The notes beneath the pieces were generated by a model. That model searched no databases, had not been told where the DNA came from, and was given only the letters and a program-made list of their open reading frames with translations. Positions 1-11,643 of a stretch of 64,000 nucleotides of DNA are shown piece by piece. The DNA is taken from positions 1,240,001 to 1,304,000 of the forward strand of contig JAESUZ010003505.1 in assembly GCA_017311185.1 (NCBI GenBank), written 5' to 3'. This stretch comes from Proteles cristata cristata (Eukaryota; Chordata; Mammalia; Carnivora; Hyaenidae). The stretch's first letter is position 1, and the number at the start of each line of letters is the position of its first letter. The position numbers and the translations under genes were made by a program.

Positions 1-1985
1 AATATATGTGGCCAAAAGAATCATGTTGGAATAAGCAGTGTCACGTCCTACACAGAACCTAATGGACACACAATATCATTTGCTTAATGAATAAATAAGT
101 ATGAGGAAGTGTTACTCTGTGTATATTATTGTCTCCACTTATGTGTTCAGGAAAAAAAGTCAAAGGGCCACAATGTCAGTGTTTAGAAGATAACGGCTAT
201 AACCTTTGCATAGTCACCTAAGGCCAATTTCTTCTTTATGGCTGTATTATATATGCCATCAGGTTGAAAGTGATAGACCCCTTTTCAGCTTTTACATATC
301 AGACGATGCCAAACATAAGAGGAAGAGCATACTGAAAACGTATCAGAATTTTTCAATAATCTAAAATGTTTGAAGTCACTGCATAGAAATTGGATGTGAT
401 GGGCAAAACATTTCACCCTCTACAAATTTAAATGAAGATTAAAGCTTGGAAACTCAAAGTAAGACAAAGATTCTCACAGGTTTTGCAGAAGTAAAGACAG
501 TGAAGAAGGTGGGGAACTTTCAGTCTACCGGAGCTTAAGTGGTGGTTTATATATTGTTTCGGTGATTGCAAAAGCCACCACTATCCTTTAAAGTGAGAGT
601 CTGTGATTTTGTTCTGTTTCCAAAGCAGTTGGGAGGTGTGACCCCCCAGAGACTTTGAAGGGATTTGATTTTTGATGCCTAAGTACTGTTGAGAAAGTTC
701 AGGTATTGAGAGAGCATATGAAAAAAATCTATATGGGAGATCAGTTTCGTAAGTACCTTGTAAAAGCATCAGACAAGAGTCTCACTTGACACAGAATATA
801 GAAGCTCCATGCCAAAAATATGTCAACACACTTGATCTTGTGGACAAAAATATAGACTTGGAATTACAGAGTATGATGTCCCGTCAAAGCACTGATCACA
901 ACTGCATCTCAACAGTAAATCCCAAGAGGCTTGTATAACCCACCACTGATACATTTCTTGAACATGAATAAACAGTTTGTCGCAAGCTCTGCAAAGATAT
1001 GAATTTGGATCATGACATGGGTTATAAATTAGTATATGAACTGTTCAGTGTAGTATTATAAACTATTAGCCAAGCACTTATGCATACTCTCTTTCAGAAA
1101 CCGTTCTATAATCTAAGCAGACAGTTCTCTGTCAGTCTAAATGGATGCATTTAGGATATAATAAGCATGCCTGGGAGGAGCCCTCTAGATCATTAACAAT
1201 GGCAGCAATGCCTATGTTGTGAGGATATAACATTTATCAATAACCAGTGCTCTGCAAAGAAAGTGGAAGCATCTGGCAGTTCTCCAAATGTATAGGAGAG
1301 CAGACCTATACAGCCAACTGCAGCGTGGTGTGGGTCAGGCAGAAGACATTTGGGTTAATCATATTTTATGGTTAATAGATACCTTGCATGCATAGATGAT
1401 TTTGAAGGAATCAAAATACAATAAATCCAACTTATGCAAAAAATATTCTAACCATGGCTTAATAATTGGTAATTTCAGAATAAAAAATTTTGTTCACTCA
1501 TAAACCTCAGGAATATAACTATGAATCTGGCTTATTATTTGACTGTAAATATGTTGAAGTGACGGTTGCCAGAACTTTCCGGGGGATGGCATGCTGGGCC
1601 ATCCAACCTTTGTTGACCATCTATCATTGATAATTCAGAAGGTAGAAGTGAAAACTTTACTAAGGATTTGATTACTTTTTCGAATTAAAGAAGTAATCCA
1701 CAATTCCAGAGAATACAGATAAGCAAAGTACTTCATAAAGAATGATTGGAGTAATTTTTCACAACTGATGAAGGGAAGACCGTAAGGATTTTTTTTTTCT
1801 TCAGATTCTTTCTGGTAATATACCAAATATTCAAGGACTTAATCCTGAGACAGTGAAATTTACCTTATTTTTTTAAATACTCCAGTAAAGAAAGTACATA
1901 TATAGGGACCCAAAATGGCACACTGATCTAATGCTTCTTCTGACCTGTTTCAAATCATATCCTGTATTTTCCCAGGAGATTTTAC
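1..1985. other. Unique AT-rich non-coding DNA
   Basis: I see no gene, SINE or recognisable old repeat here. The short open frames (62-63 codons) have no protein-like features. Confidence 0.6.
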
Positions 1986-2260
1986 ACAGGTATCAGCAGA
2001 GTAGTGATCAAGAGTGTTTCTGAACCCAGAAAACCTCGATTCAAATCCCAATTCAGCCGATTATTATTTTTGTGACTTGGGCAATAGCTCTTTCAGTCTC
2101 TGTTTCTTCATTCAAAAAAATTGTAATAACCGTCCTTTATTAGTGTGATGATGAAATGAGTCAATACCACAGAAAACATGTCAACAAGCACCTGGTATGT
2201 ACTATGTATTCAGTAAATGTTCGGTATTGTTACTACAATTATAGTTACCATGATTTTGAT
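1986..2260 (+). repeat. MIR SINE relic, forward
   Basis: The order of blocks matches MIR. A tRNA-like CGATTCAAATCCCAATTC is followed by GTGACTTGGGCAATAG, then CAGTCTCTGTTTCTTCATTC, and a 3' part with CACCTGGTATGTACTATG and CAGTAAATG. It is diverged and immobile. Confidence 0.75.
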
Positions 2261-2458
2261 TCTTCCGTGGCAGTTCCATGCCTATGCCATTCAGTTTCCT
2301 ACCTCGGTTCATTTGCTCCCGCTGTTTCCTCCACCCGGAGCACCTTCTCCACAGTCTCCCAGCCAACCTACCACTACATCCCAAGGTGCTGCTCTCTCAG
2401 GTCTTGGTAGAGCTATTTTTAGTTGTACTAAGTGTTATTTCCTATCTCCTTTGTGCCT

Positions 2459-2527
2459 GTATGCTACGTCACATAATTCTCTATTATATATGACTATATG
2501 TATGCTACGTCATATAATTCTCTATTA
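2459..2527 (+). repeat. Two-copy tandem duplication (28-nt match, 41-nt period)
   Basis: A 28-nt segment at 2459-2486 recurs at 2500-2527 with one difference (C/T). Each copy holds CTACGTCA, which on the minus strand reads TGACGTAG, a CRE/ATF-like core. The repetition is directly visible; any regulatory role is inference. Confidence 0.85.
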
Positions 2528-2703
2528 AAGTGACTTTGTGTTTGGAATATTTATCCATTTCCCCCTGGACAGTGACCTTCCTATGGACACTGAGCCTTCT
2601 GTCACATCTAGGAGGCATTAATGGCCAAATGCTTCCTTGCTTCCCAAAGGACGAATGTGATGCCCTCTGATTTAGTTAACGTCAAGATTTTGAATCTTAA
2701 AAC

Positions 2704-3149
2704 ATAAGATTCCTCTAAGCATAACACCCTCAAGATCCATCCATGTTGCTACACATGGCCAGATTTCATTGTTTCTCAATGCCATGTAGTATTCCATGGT
2801 ATAGATAAACCACATCTTCTTGATCCATTCATCCATAGTCAGGCAGAGAAGGACAAATATCACATGTTTGCACGTATAGGAGTATTAGGAGGAACTTAAC
2901 TGAGGACCAAGGGGGAGAAGAAGGGGGGAAATGGTGGGGGAAAGGGAGAGAGGCAAACCATGAGAGACTCTTGAATGCTGACAAAAACTGAGGACTGATG
3001 GATGTGGGGGGAGAGGGGAGATGGGCATGGAGGAGGGCACTTGTGGGGATGAGCACTGGGTGTTATATGGAAACCAAATTGACAATAAACTATTTATTTA
3101 AATAAATAAATAATAAAAACATTTTTAAAAATTAAAATAAATAAGATTC
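2704..3149 (+). mobile_element. 5'-inverted, truncated young L1 (3' end)
   Basis: The right part, about 2839-3140, is the 3' end and UTR of a carnivore L1 in forward orientation, ending in an A/T-rich tail. The left part, about 2715-2838, is the adjoining L1 ORF2 end in reverse orientation; on the minus strand it reads MDEWIKKMWFIYTMEYYMAL. The two parts abut in L1 coordinates almost without loss, which is the signature of twin priming. Probable target-site duplications are ATAAGATTC at 2704-2712 and 3141-3149. The homologous forward L1 at 39.5-40.2 kb gives the reference order. It cannot encode a working protein. Confidence 0.85.
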
Positions 3150-4149
3150 AATTATATAATTTGGAAATGTGCCTTCATTTTTAAAGAAAGCAATGATATA
3201 TCTTTCTTTTTTAATGGATAGTGGATCACTGTTTGCTTTTTTAAAATGTGTTTTTAGCTTTAATGGTACGTCTGTATATACAGGGGATATGTACCATATA
3301 AAGATATACGGTGACTGTAGACTGCTTCGTCCTCTATGTGCCAGCCCCCAGCCCCCCTTCCCAAAGTTATGCTCTCCATATTCAAGCATGTGCATACACC
3401 TACTTTTTTATACAAACGAAGACACAGAGGACATATCTGTTGTACCCTTTCTCAGTGTTTAACGGAATAGATTGGAATTTTTCCACAGTAGATTTGCATC
3501 ATTTGTTAGCAGAGGTGTGTATTCTATTGTATGAGGATGCATTCCACAGAGTGAACGTTCCCTGCTGTAGAGCCCCTGGGGAAGGCAGTGCCTTTTCCCG
3601 CTTGACTACTTTGCTCTGAGTAGACATAGGATCTTTTGCTACAGGGTGTCAGGCAAAGGGTAGATGACAAAAGGGAGGGGACATTGCTCTAAGTCTGAGT
3701 GAGAACAGTAATGAGAGGGAGGAGGAAGGCTTTCACTCCTAACTTGATAATTGTCAATCCTCAATAATGAAAAAGTTCGAGTGATTTGTTTTTATGTGAT
3801 TTGTAAATGTTTAGTTGAAAGAGAATTTTGCTGCCTGCTATGCGAAGCAAAAACTTTCCTGAGTGTGACATTAAACCTGACAACTGGGTGCTTGTGGCAT
3901 TCTATAGGGTGAGCAGTCAGATTTTACTTTTCTGATTAAAAAACTGGAATATATGAACAACAAAAGAAAAAAAAATGATTTAAAAATAGTAATGTCAGAG
4001 CAGGGATAACCAATATTCACCTTCCAGAATTTTTTATACACTATTATTTAATAAATTGCTGTTTCACTTAGAGAAATAGAGTAGAATATTATAAATGAGA
4101 GTAGAATATCATAAGCACTCTCTATGGGATTAGGCTTTTTGTAGCAGCA
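3150..4149. other. No identified feature
   Basis: This is diverged AT-rich sequence with short open frames (up to 102 codons around 3311-3619) that resemble no protein I know. Confidence 0.5.
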
Positions 4150-4740
4150 TAAATGTTATGCTCCAGAAGTGTGCTGTGTTTACTTAGGCATTTTATACAT
4201 AACCAACTTTAAAACCTACCATTGTACTTATTTCCAATTTTTGCTATTATTAATAGCAGTGGCATGAGTGTATTTTTCATTACTTTCATTAAATTCTTTT
4301 TTTTTTCGTTTTTTAAGGTTTATTTATTTTGAGAGAGAGAGAGAGTGTGTGTGTGTGTGTGTTTAAACCAGCAGGGGAGGGGAAGAAAGAGAGGGTGGGA
4401 AGGAATCCCAAGCAGGCTCTGCACTGTCAGTGCTTGAACCCACGAACCACAGGATCATGACCTGGGCCAAAACCAAGAGACGGACACTTAACTGACTGAG
4501 CCTCCCAGGAACCCATGAGATAAATTCTTTAAAATTATACTACAGAAGTAGATTTTCTGGTTTTAAGCATATGAACAACACTGTTAAACTTTTTCATACA
4601 TAATGTCAACCACCTAGGGAGATAACAGTTCAGCCTCCCACTCACTACCAGGCTTGAAGAAGATGTGCATTTTCCTTTGCTAATTGTGAGTGTCTTGTTT
4701 TCTTTTTTAACTTTACCTACTTGAAATGTGGTTTTGACTT
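4150..4740 (-). repeat. Possible old L1M relic, split by a SINE
   Basis: Both flanks of the SINE at 4300-4520 loosely follow the antisense L1 3' region (TAGCAGTGGCATGAGTG, then AGAAGTAGATTTTCTGG). Divergence is high and the family assignment is from memory. Confidence 0.35.
4300..4520 (-). mobile_element. Feline CAN-SINE, reverse
   Basis: The reverse order is complete: T-rich tail complement, GA/GT tract, GCAGGCTCTGCACTGTCAG, then CTGACTGAGCCTCCCAGG. It is flanked by a 10-bp duplication TAAATTCTTT at 4290-4299 and 4521-4530. An internal GT run has grown in the CT tract. Confidence 0.9.
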
Positions 4741-5084
4741 CTGTGATGTTGGCTACTATGTATTTCGTTGCTATGTGCAATGTGTGTATCTTTTCCAGCT
4801 GCTGTTGATCAAGAATACTTTATATTGTATATACACTCACTTGTACTTGTATATTGAAAATATCACTTGTACTTATATATTAAAACTATTTTGCCAGTTT
4901 TATGTTACTTAGCTTCTTAGTTTTGATAAACAAAATATTTAAAGTCATTTGTAGCCAAATAGAGAATCCTTATATATTACATTCTTTTTTTTACTTTGTT
5001 TTTATGTTTAAAAGGTTTTCCTGTCCAAGGTTTTTAGCTTTAAAGAACAAATTCCTTCTTTTAAAAAGAAAAAAAAAAAAAAAG
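4741..5084. other. AT-rich sequence, nothing identified
   Basis: Low-complexity A/T runs lead up to the next SINE. No other feature is seen. Confidence 0.5.
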
Positions 5085-5310
5085 AGGGGTACCTGAGTTG
5101 CTCAGTTGATTAAGCATGACTTTAGCTCAGGTCATAATCTCGTGGTCCGTGGGTTTGAGCCCCATGCCGGGCTCTTTGCTGACATCTCAGAGCCTGGAGC
5201 CTGCTTTAGATTCTGTGTCTCCTGTCTCTGCCCCTCCCCTGCTTGCACTCTGGCTCTCTCTCCCCAAAATAAATAAACATTAAAAAAAGGACTTAAAAAA
5301 AAAAAAAGAG
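5085..5310 (+). mobile_element. Feline CAN-SINE, forward
   Basis: It begins GGGGTACCTGAGTTGCTCAG and ends in AAATAAATAAACATT plus A-rich tail. The tRNA-like B box survives as GGGTTTGAGCCCC. Confidence 0.92.
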
Positions 5311-5399
5311 GCCAACTGGAAGTCGTACATAATATTTCTGCTCATGTGACTGGGGCTGGGACTTATTTTCATGACCATACGTCACAGCAGTGGACGCTG

Positions 5400-5850
5400 G
5401 GTATACTGGTTTGCCTGGGCTGCTGCCTTAAACAAAGTGCCCCAAACAACAGAAATGTATTGCCTCACAGTTTTGGAGGCCAGAAGCCTGATATCAAGAT
5501 GTTGCAGGGTTAGTTTCTCCTGAGGTTTGTGAGGAGGAATCTGGACCCATCTCTCCTCTATCTCCTAGTGTTCGCTCCAGTCTTTGATGACCTTTGGCTT
5601 ATAGAACATCAACCTGACCTCTACCTTGATCTTTACAAGTGCTCTCACTGTGTGTGTCTCTCCATACCTTTTTTTTTTTTCTTTCTTTCTTTAAGGGCAC
5701 CAGATATTTGGATTAGGGCCTACCCTAGGGACTTCATCTTACCTATCTGATTTTATCTTTAGTTATCTATTTCCAAAAACTCTGAAATAGTGGGGTTAGG
5801 GCTTCCACATATGAACTTGAGGGGTTCCCAATTCAACCTATAGCACCTGA
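5400..5850 (-). repeat. ERVL-MaLR LTR relic (MLT1/MST type), reverse
   Basis: The sequence follows the reverse complement of a MaLR LTR: CAACAGAAATGTATTGCCTC, ACAGTTTTGGAGGCCAGAAG, TTGGATTAGGGCCTACCCTA, then GGGTTAGGGCTTCCACATAT. It is an ancient non-coding solo LTR with no open frame of interest. Confidence 0.7.
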
Positions 5851-6019
5851 AAATACAGTATTTACCTTGGAAAGGTTAGGGGTATGTGTATAGAACTGAG
5901 AGCTAATAGTCCTTGGAACACATCATTTATGTATAGTGTAACTTTACAATTGAGAAAAAAACTATTTTAAATAGTTCAGAATGGACTGAGCCTTTTATTA
6001 TAATATTAATAACATACCT

Positions 6020-6215
6020 ATTAGGGTTTACTAAGTTCACAATTAGCTTAATGAAGTAGGCACTATGTTATCCCTATTTAAAGGATCAGGATAATGAGGC
6101 ATAGAGAGGTTGAGTGACTTCTCTAAAGTCACAGAGTTATTAGACAAGTTGCAGAGGACTGATTAAAATCCAAGGGCATGTAATTCCAGGATCCATTCTC
6201 TTAAACACCACATGA
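6020..6215 (-). repeat. MIR SINE relic, reverse
   Basis: GGCACTATGTTATCCCTATT, ATGAGGCATAGAGAGGTTGA and GTCACAGAGTTATTAGACAA match the reverse complement of the MIR core in order. Confidence 0.75.
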
Positions 6216-6712
6216 TATGTCTCATGTCTAGTGGGCTCAAGTATCAAATGAGACCAACTGTATGTATTTAAAGGTTTTTCATTAAGCAAGGCATATATAA
6301 ATCGTCAACCAGTATCTTGCGTGAATAGGAATCTCAATAAAAACATCACCCTTCTCTACTCTCTACTCAGATCAGCTCTCTGGTATGAAAGTATAGAATG
6401 TTAATGAAAGAGTTCACAGGTAAACCTAGTCAATCACTATTTCTGACCTCCCATAATTTGCAAAATATTTTTGTATCCTTAATGAAGGCATCGATTTACA
6501 TAAGCCAGAGTCTCCTGCTGTGATCAGCACTAGGCAGGTTCACCTTTAAAGTATTAATGAATCTTCACTTTTTCCTCTTTAATATCTCAGTGGGAAACTT
6601 TGTGGCTTTTTGATCAAACTATCCTCTCAGTGAAGGAACTACCAGTGGAATTCATCAATATGTGTCTAGTCCAATACTATATCCTTTTATCCAAGGACCT
6701 CCAGATCCTCAG
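6216..6712. other. No identified feature
   Basis: Unique-looking sequence without recognisable repeats or coding signal. Confidence 0.5.
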
Positions 6713-6761
6713 ATATTACCACGACTATATATATATGTATATATATATATCATGGTAATAT
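6713..6761. repeat. Near-perfect palindrome with TA-repeat core
   Basis: Arms ATATTACCACGA (6713-6724) and TCATGGTAATAT (6750-6761) are inverted repeats with one mismatch, enclosing alternating TA. The arms plus TA core could extrude as a cruciform. Confidence 0.8.
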
Positions 6762-7109
6762 TTCAGTGTATTTATTTGTGAATGTCACTTTATATAACAA
6801 GAGAGTTAACAGCCTGATTATGCTCTTCACACTAGAAGACTTTTTGTAAAGAGGGATTTTTGTTACTAGTCAAATGATTCCCTAACTTGTGTATATTGCT
6901 CTTTCTCCCTAAAAGTGCTCTTTGATCTTCACTGGATAACAAACTGCTGAATGGGAGAACGTGGGCACCTAGAATGCACATTCTTTCCCCCATTGGTCCA
7001 GGGCAGTATGCAGAATAATTTTCGTCTATTGTTGAGCGAAGTTACATGTATATATTCATAAACTCAGGCATTATGAAAAGAAACGTATTTAGAAAAGACA
7101 TTTTACTAA
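6762..7109. other. No identified feature
   Basis: Unique AT-rich sequence; nothing supportable. Confidence 0.5.
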
Positions 7110-7330
7110 ATGGTTACTATATATCAGGTAATGTACTAAGCCACAGTGATACACTGATAAGCCTGACAATTCTGGCAAATAAAAAGCAAACTTTGTAATG
7201 TGAGAAATAACTGTATAAGGCGATAGATACAATATAGTAAATATAATGATAGAAATGTACACAAGATATTATAGGGACTCAAGGAAAGGAACATAGCAAA
7301 GTCATAGGGTAGAGAATACATATTACAGTG
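7110..7330 (+). repeat. Possible ancient interspersed repeat
   Basis: TTACTATATATCAGGTAATG followed by GATACACTGATAAGCC echoes the widespread 'tactatgtgccaggcac ... ggatacagcagtgaacaa' type of old repeat. Heavy divergence leaves the family open. Confidence 0.35.
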
Positions 7331-7473
7331 ACCTCCAGTAGAAAGAAATGGCTAAACTAAATCTTAAAGAATGTGCTTGCTATGTATACATTTTATATAA
7401 TTTATTTTATATATTATCATTTTACATATTTAATATTATATTTCTCGGTCTATTTCTACATTAGCTAGGACAA

Positions 7474-7692
7474 ATTTTTTTAAAATTCTCTTTAATGTTT
7501 ATTTTTGAGAGACAAAGAGACAGAGCGCAGCAAGGGAGGGTCAGAGAAAGAGGGAGACACAGAATCCAAAGCAGTCTCCGGGCTCTGAGCTGTCAGCACA
7601 GAGCCCGACGCAGGGCCTGAACCCATGAACTGTAAGATCATGACCTGAGCCAAAGTCAGACACTTAACCGACTGAGACACTCAGGCGCCCCT
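7474..7692 (-). mobile_element. Feline CAN-SINE, reverse
   Basis: It ends CTGAGACACTCAGGCGCCCC and starts TTTAATGTTTATTTTTGAGA. A 9-bp duplication CTAGGACAA lies at 7465-7473 and 7695-7703. Confidence 0.93.
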
Positions 7693-7844
7693 ATCTAGGA
7701 CAATTTCTTACTAAAGAATTATACTGAGTAGATTTCAGTTAGTTGATTTCCTTAGACACAGAAATCCATGATTTTGACTTGTACTGAATAGGAAACATTG
7801 TGTATTTTTAGAAAATAGAAATATTGAAGCCATTAAAAAATACT

Positions 7845-8750
7845 TATTTCAAGACAGCCAAATAAGTTACCCTTTGTCCTATCCATGCTTCAACAGTAAC
7901 ACCAACACGATATCCATCCACAGACAGAACTACCTTGGTGAGATCTGTGGAACCCAGCCCTATAAGCCAAGGGACATGGGCACTCTCCCCCACCCCTGTG
8001 TTGGGAAATAGTACAGACCTCGTTCCCAGCTGTGGACCCTGAGGTGACCTCTGAACGGCCTCCAGCCCCTCTAGGCTGTGGTCCGGAACCTCTGAGAACA
8101 CTACCATGGACAAACAAGGATGGCTTCTCTCATGGATGAGAAAACCTATGTGGAAATCCAGGGGTCTGACAGAAAAGTTCCAGCAGACTGTTAGGGAAAA
8201 AAAAAATCCTAATTTGGACTCACTGGAAAGGGCAGAAGGGATAGTTTGACTTTATCCACAGTACGCCTCCCCCAAGTCAGCACAGCTCAGTGCGGGGAGA
8301 GCCCATCCTGACCCCTGCTTTCTCCTGCAGGGGAAAGTGAGAGCACATAAGCCAGTGCCCGGTGTCCCCAGCTCAGGGGACACACACAAAACTTTCTCAC
8401 CCATCTGGAGGACCGAGTCATGAGCTGCATGACTCAGAGGATGGATTGGGAGGAAAGAGGCTGTGGGAAGCAATGTGAATGAAGCAAAGGGGCATGGATC
8501 CGTTCTTGTCATCATGGACGCCATGGGGAATCTGCTGGGGAGCTCTGGGACACCTTGCCCATAGAGCCCCCACCCAGCCCCCCAGCACCCCCAGCGCTCT
8601 GGATGCTTCATCCATACCTACTCCTGAGCTGTACTCAGCTTCCTGTACACGCTCCCGATGGTGGTGAGAGCAAGCTTTGGTAGAGGGTTAGCAGGTGAGT
8701 AAGCACGTGAGTGAGTGAGCACATGGTAGTCATTCCCAACATACAAGGTA
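7845..8750. other. GC-rich block of unknown origin
   Basis: Sequence here is markedly richer in G and C than the AT-rich flanks. It holds overlapping open frames up to 119 codons (minus, 8252-8611) and 89 codons (minus, 7844-8113). The frames show no recognisable domain and overlap each other, so I do not call a gene. It could be part of a 5' region of a retroelement or a decayed processed copy; I could not match either, and no flanking duplication was found. Confidence 0.4.
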
Positions 8751-8910
8751 TCAAGTCATAAAGTCATACAACTTAAACTCTCTGTTAGATGTCAGTCTTA
8801 GTGACGCTGGGGAGCAGTGCTCCAGGAGTTCTAAAATTCTATAGTCAAGTGAAGCGCATAGTAAGAGACCACACAATGCTTGCTGAATCTGTTGATTTAA
8901 AATGAGGCAC

Positions 8911-9157
8911 TTGGGGCGCCTGGGTGGCTCAGTTGGTTGAGCGTCCAACTTCAGCTCAGGTCATGATCTCACAGTTCATGGGTTCGGGCCCACGCATTGG
9001 GCTCTGTGCTGACAGCCAGCTCAGAGCCTGGAGCCTGCTTCAGATTCTGTGTGTGTGTCTCTCTCTCTCTGATCTTCCCCTGCTCACCCTGTTTCTCTCT
9101 CTCTCTCTCTCTCTCTCAGAAATAAATAAAAAACATTAATTAAAAATTTGTTAAAAA
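8911..9157 (+). mobile_element. Feline CAN-SINE, forward
   Basis: The head GGGGCGCCTGGGTGGCTCAG is intact, and the CT tract has expanded with a GT run. Flanking duplications TTAAAATGAGGCAC (8897-8910) and ATTAAATGAGACAC (9158-9171) are nearly identical. Confidence 0.95.
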
Positions 9158-9199
9158 ATTAAATGAGACACAAATCACTCACAAATGGAGTGGGAGGGG

Positions 9200-9429
9200 T
9201 TTGTTTTTTAATTTCTTTAATGTTTATTATTTTTTGAGAGAGAGACAGACAGACAGAGCATGAGCAGGGAAGGGGCAGAGAGAGAGGGAGGGAAATACAG
9301 ATTCTGAAGTAGGCTCCAGGATCTGAGGTGTCAGCACAGAGCCTGATGTGGGGCTTGAACTCCCAGACCATGAGATAATGACCTGAGCCAAAGTCAAACG
9401 TTTAAATGACTAGCCACCGAGGTGCCCCC
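9200..9429 (-). mobile_element. Feline CAN-SINE, reverse
   Basis: Complete reverse copy ending GCCACCGAGGTGCCCC. Flanks ACAAATGGAG (9181-9190) and ACAAATGCGG (9430-9439) are probable target duplications. It sits only about 40 bp from the preceding SINE, in the opposite orientation. Confidence 0.92.
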
Positions 9430-9439
9430 ACAAATGCGG

Positions 9440-11140
9440 TATTTTAAATTGAAGAGGCAGAGATGGAAATTATATGTTATGATTGGCAGAACAGCATTGC
9501 CAAACTTCTCTATGGAACACTAGTTCCCTCAGAGATGTTTGGCAAAACAAAAACAAACAAACAAAAAAACATGTTGTGTTGAAATGACTTGGAGAAGATT
9601 AGTTGAAGTCAAAGTGGAAAGGTTTTCTTTTTGGAAGAGTTTTTATTTTTGGAAGAGTTTTTGGAACTTTAATATTTTGTAGTATTCCCCTGAAATTAAT
9701 AACCAGACGAATTGCTACTTTCTCTAGAACATCTGGGAATGTGCCACAGAACTCATGTTTCACAAAACACTATTTGGGAAATAATAGCATGAAGAGTGCA
9801 AGAGAAATTTTGGAAAAGTACACATTTGCCAATGTCTTCAAACTCTTCTAGACATACATTTGAAAGAAAAGATACTCTTTTTCTGCTATTAAATTGAATC
9901 TCTATCCTGGGCTTCTATTCGACTTGATTGGAAGGATTTTTATTTAGTCAAGTCCAGGTAAACTCAATTTCATCAGTTTGAGATGTTCCTCCTCCCTGCC
10001 CTTCCTCAGGTGGCATCAACGGGTGGTGGGCTTAGAGAGGATCTTGGCGTTGGGATCTGCATCTGGTTCTCATCTGGTAACTGTCCACACAGAAGCCAGC
10101 TGTGGTTTACATAGTCCCATCTGGTTCTCAGTTGTTGTTATTCGTCTCTGAAATGTCTGTCTTTACATCTGGTTCCCCAACCGCATGTCTATATGGCATC
10201 CACAGCATTGCCACCTCCTCTTGACTCAAAGACTCCTTCATGTTAGTCAGCTCCGTCTGGGCTTTTCTAAAGTCAAATAAAAAGTAAATTGTTCCACTGT
10301 GCCATTCTGTGTTCTTGGGAAATTCGGTGAGGCTGTCCAAGACCCTCTCTGGTCCTCAAAATTGCTCCCATATCAACTAGAAAAAGGATCTGCTGATGAA
10401 GATGCCACCTTCCAAGGCTCAAAAATAGGAAGTCTCCATCCCAGCATCCTCAGCCTTACTTACTGGGACATTAAGCCATTCTCCCCTCCTCAAGGGAGCC
10501 TGAGTGTTGGGAGCTGGGATGTGAAGGGCTACTGCAAATGATCCCACTTCAGACACCATACTCTGATCAATAAGAATGGCTACATTTCCAGTGATTTTCA
10601 GGTGAAATAGTCAGACCCTGCCAGCAAGGTAGACTGTATCTAAAAGGGCTTTCTTACTTCATCACAGTAAAAATGAGTGGTAAAAATCAGTGTACTTTGA
10701 GCTTTGTGCCCTCGATACAGTCGAAAGAGTCAACTGATAGTTTATAGCAACTTTTCAAAAATAGACTGGCATTTATTCTGTTAGATGTCTCTTGAAAATG
10801 TAGTAACTTTATCTTGACTTAGATACTTTTAGCAAAGAGGAGGAGTCTAATTAACACTAGCATAAATTATTCAATCACCGCATTAGGCAGACACCATCAA
10901 ATGGATAACCTTGTGAATTAGCAATATGCTTCCCTAAATGCTGAACATCATTTTTTTTTAAAAATATGATCTTAAAAAAATAAAAAAATAAAAAGTCTGA
11001 CTTTAACACAGAGAAAGCAGCAAGGCAGTGAGGTATCTTATGTCTCTCACATTATGCATCTTTAGTTAGGATTTGGAATGAAGCAGAAAAATTACAGTAT
11101 ATTTATCTTTATGAGTTACTCAAAAGCAACCCATACAGTA
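9440..11140. other. Unique sequence, no identified feature
   Basis: About 1.7 kb without a SINE or clear older repeat. ATCTGGTTC recurs several times between 10050 and 10180, which may be chance. Open frames of 70-82 codons look non-coding. Confidence 0.5.
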
Positions 11141-11144
11141 AAAG

Positions 11145-11320
11145 GAAACTAACATGTTTTGTTATGTACCAGGTGTTTCCACACTAATACTGAGTTGATG
11201 TAGATGCTATTATTACTTATTTTATGGATGAAGAGACAGAGAAAAAGGGAAATGAAGTAACTTGTCCAGGACTATAAAGCTGTAAGCATTTAAGGTAGAG
11301 TTTAATATCTTCATCTGTTG
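11145..11320 (-). repeat. MIR SINE relic, reverse
   Basis: GTACCAGGTGTTTCC, ATTTTATGGATGAAGAGACA and AAGTAACTTGTCCAGGACTA occur in the order expected for reverse MIR. Confidence 0.72.
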
Positions 11321-11404
11321 ATAAAACTCATAATGAAACTTCATGATATTATTAGAGATGTGTATTCTCCAAGACACAAAGGGAAGAAATAGATCTACTT
11401 AATT

Positions 11405-11524
11405 CTATATTTATTGATCGATCGATTGATAGTTAGATAGATAAGACAGAGACACGGACGGATGGACGGTTGGATGGATGGATAAGATAGGCAGGCAGAC
11501 AGGCTGATACATAGATAGATAGAT

Positions 11525-11568
<44 letters not shown>

Positions 11569-11643
11569 GATAGATACATAGATACATAGATACATAGATA
11601 CATACATAGATACATACATAGATACATACATAGATAGATAGAT
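11405..11643. repeat. Compound GATA/GATACATA microsatellite
   Basis: The core is an uninterrupted TAGA run around 11513-11567. It is flanked by degenerate GATG/GACG/GGCA units on the left and GATACATA units on the right. The long minus-strand frame over it (rich in Ile, Tyr, Leu, Cys) is a repeat artefact. Confidence 0.95.

Noticed and set aside
2672..2863. 63-codon minus frame resembling L1 ORF2
   Set aside because: It is the inverted fragment of a truncated L1, not a gene.
8252..8611. CpG island promoter in the GC-rich block
   Set aside because: GC is high but CpG is not clustered, and no start or donor motif is arranged with it.
8911..9157. tRNA-like A and B boxes as a possible tRNA gene
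   Set aside because: They are the head of a CAN-SINE. There is no acceptor stem pairing, and the sequence continues into the SINE body; the same applies to all other copies.
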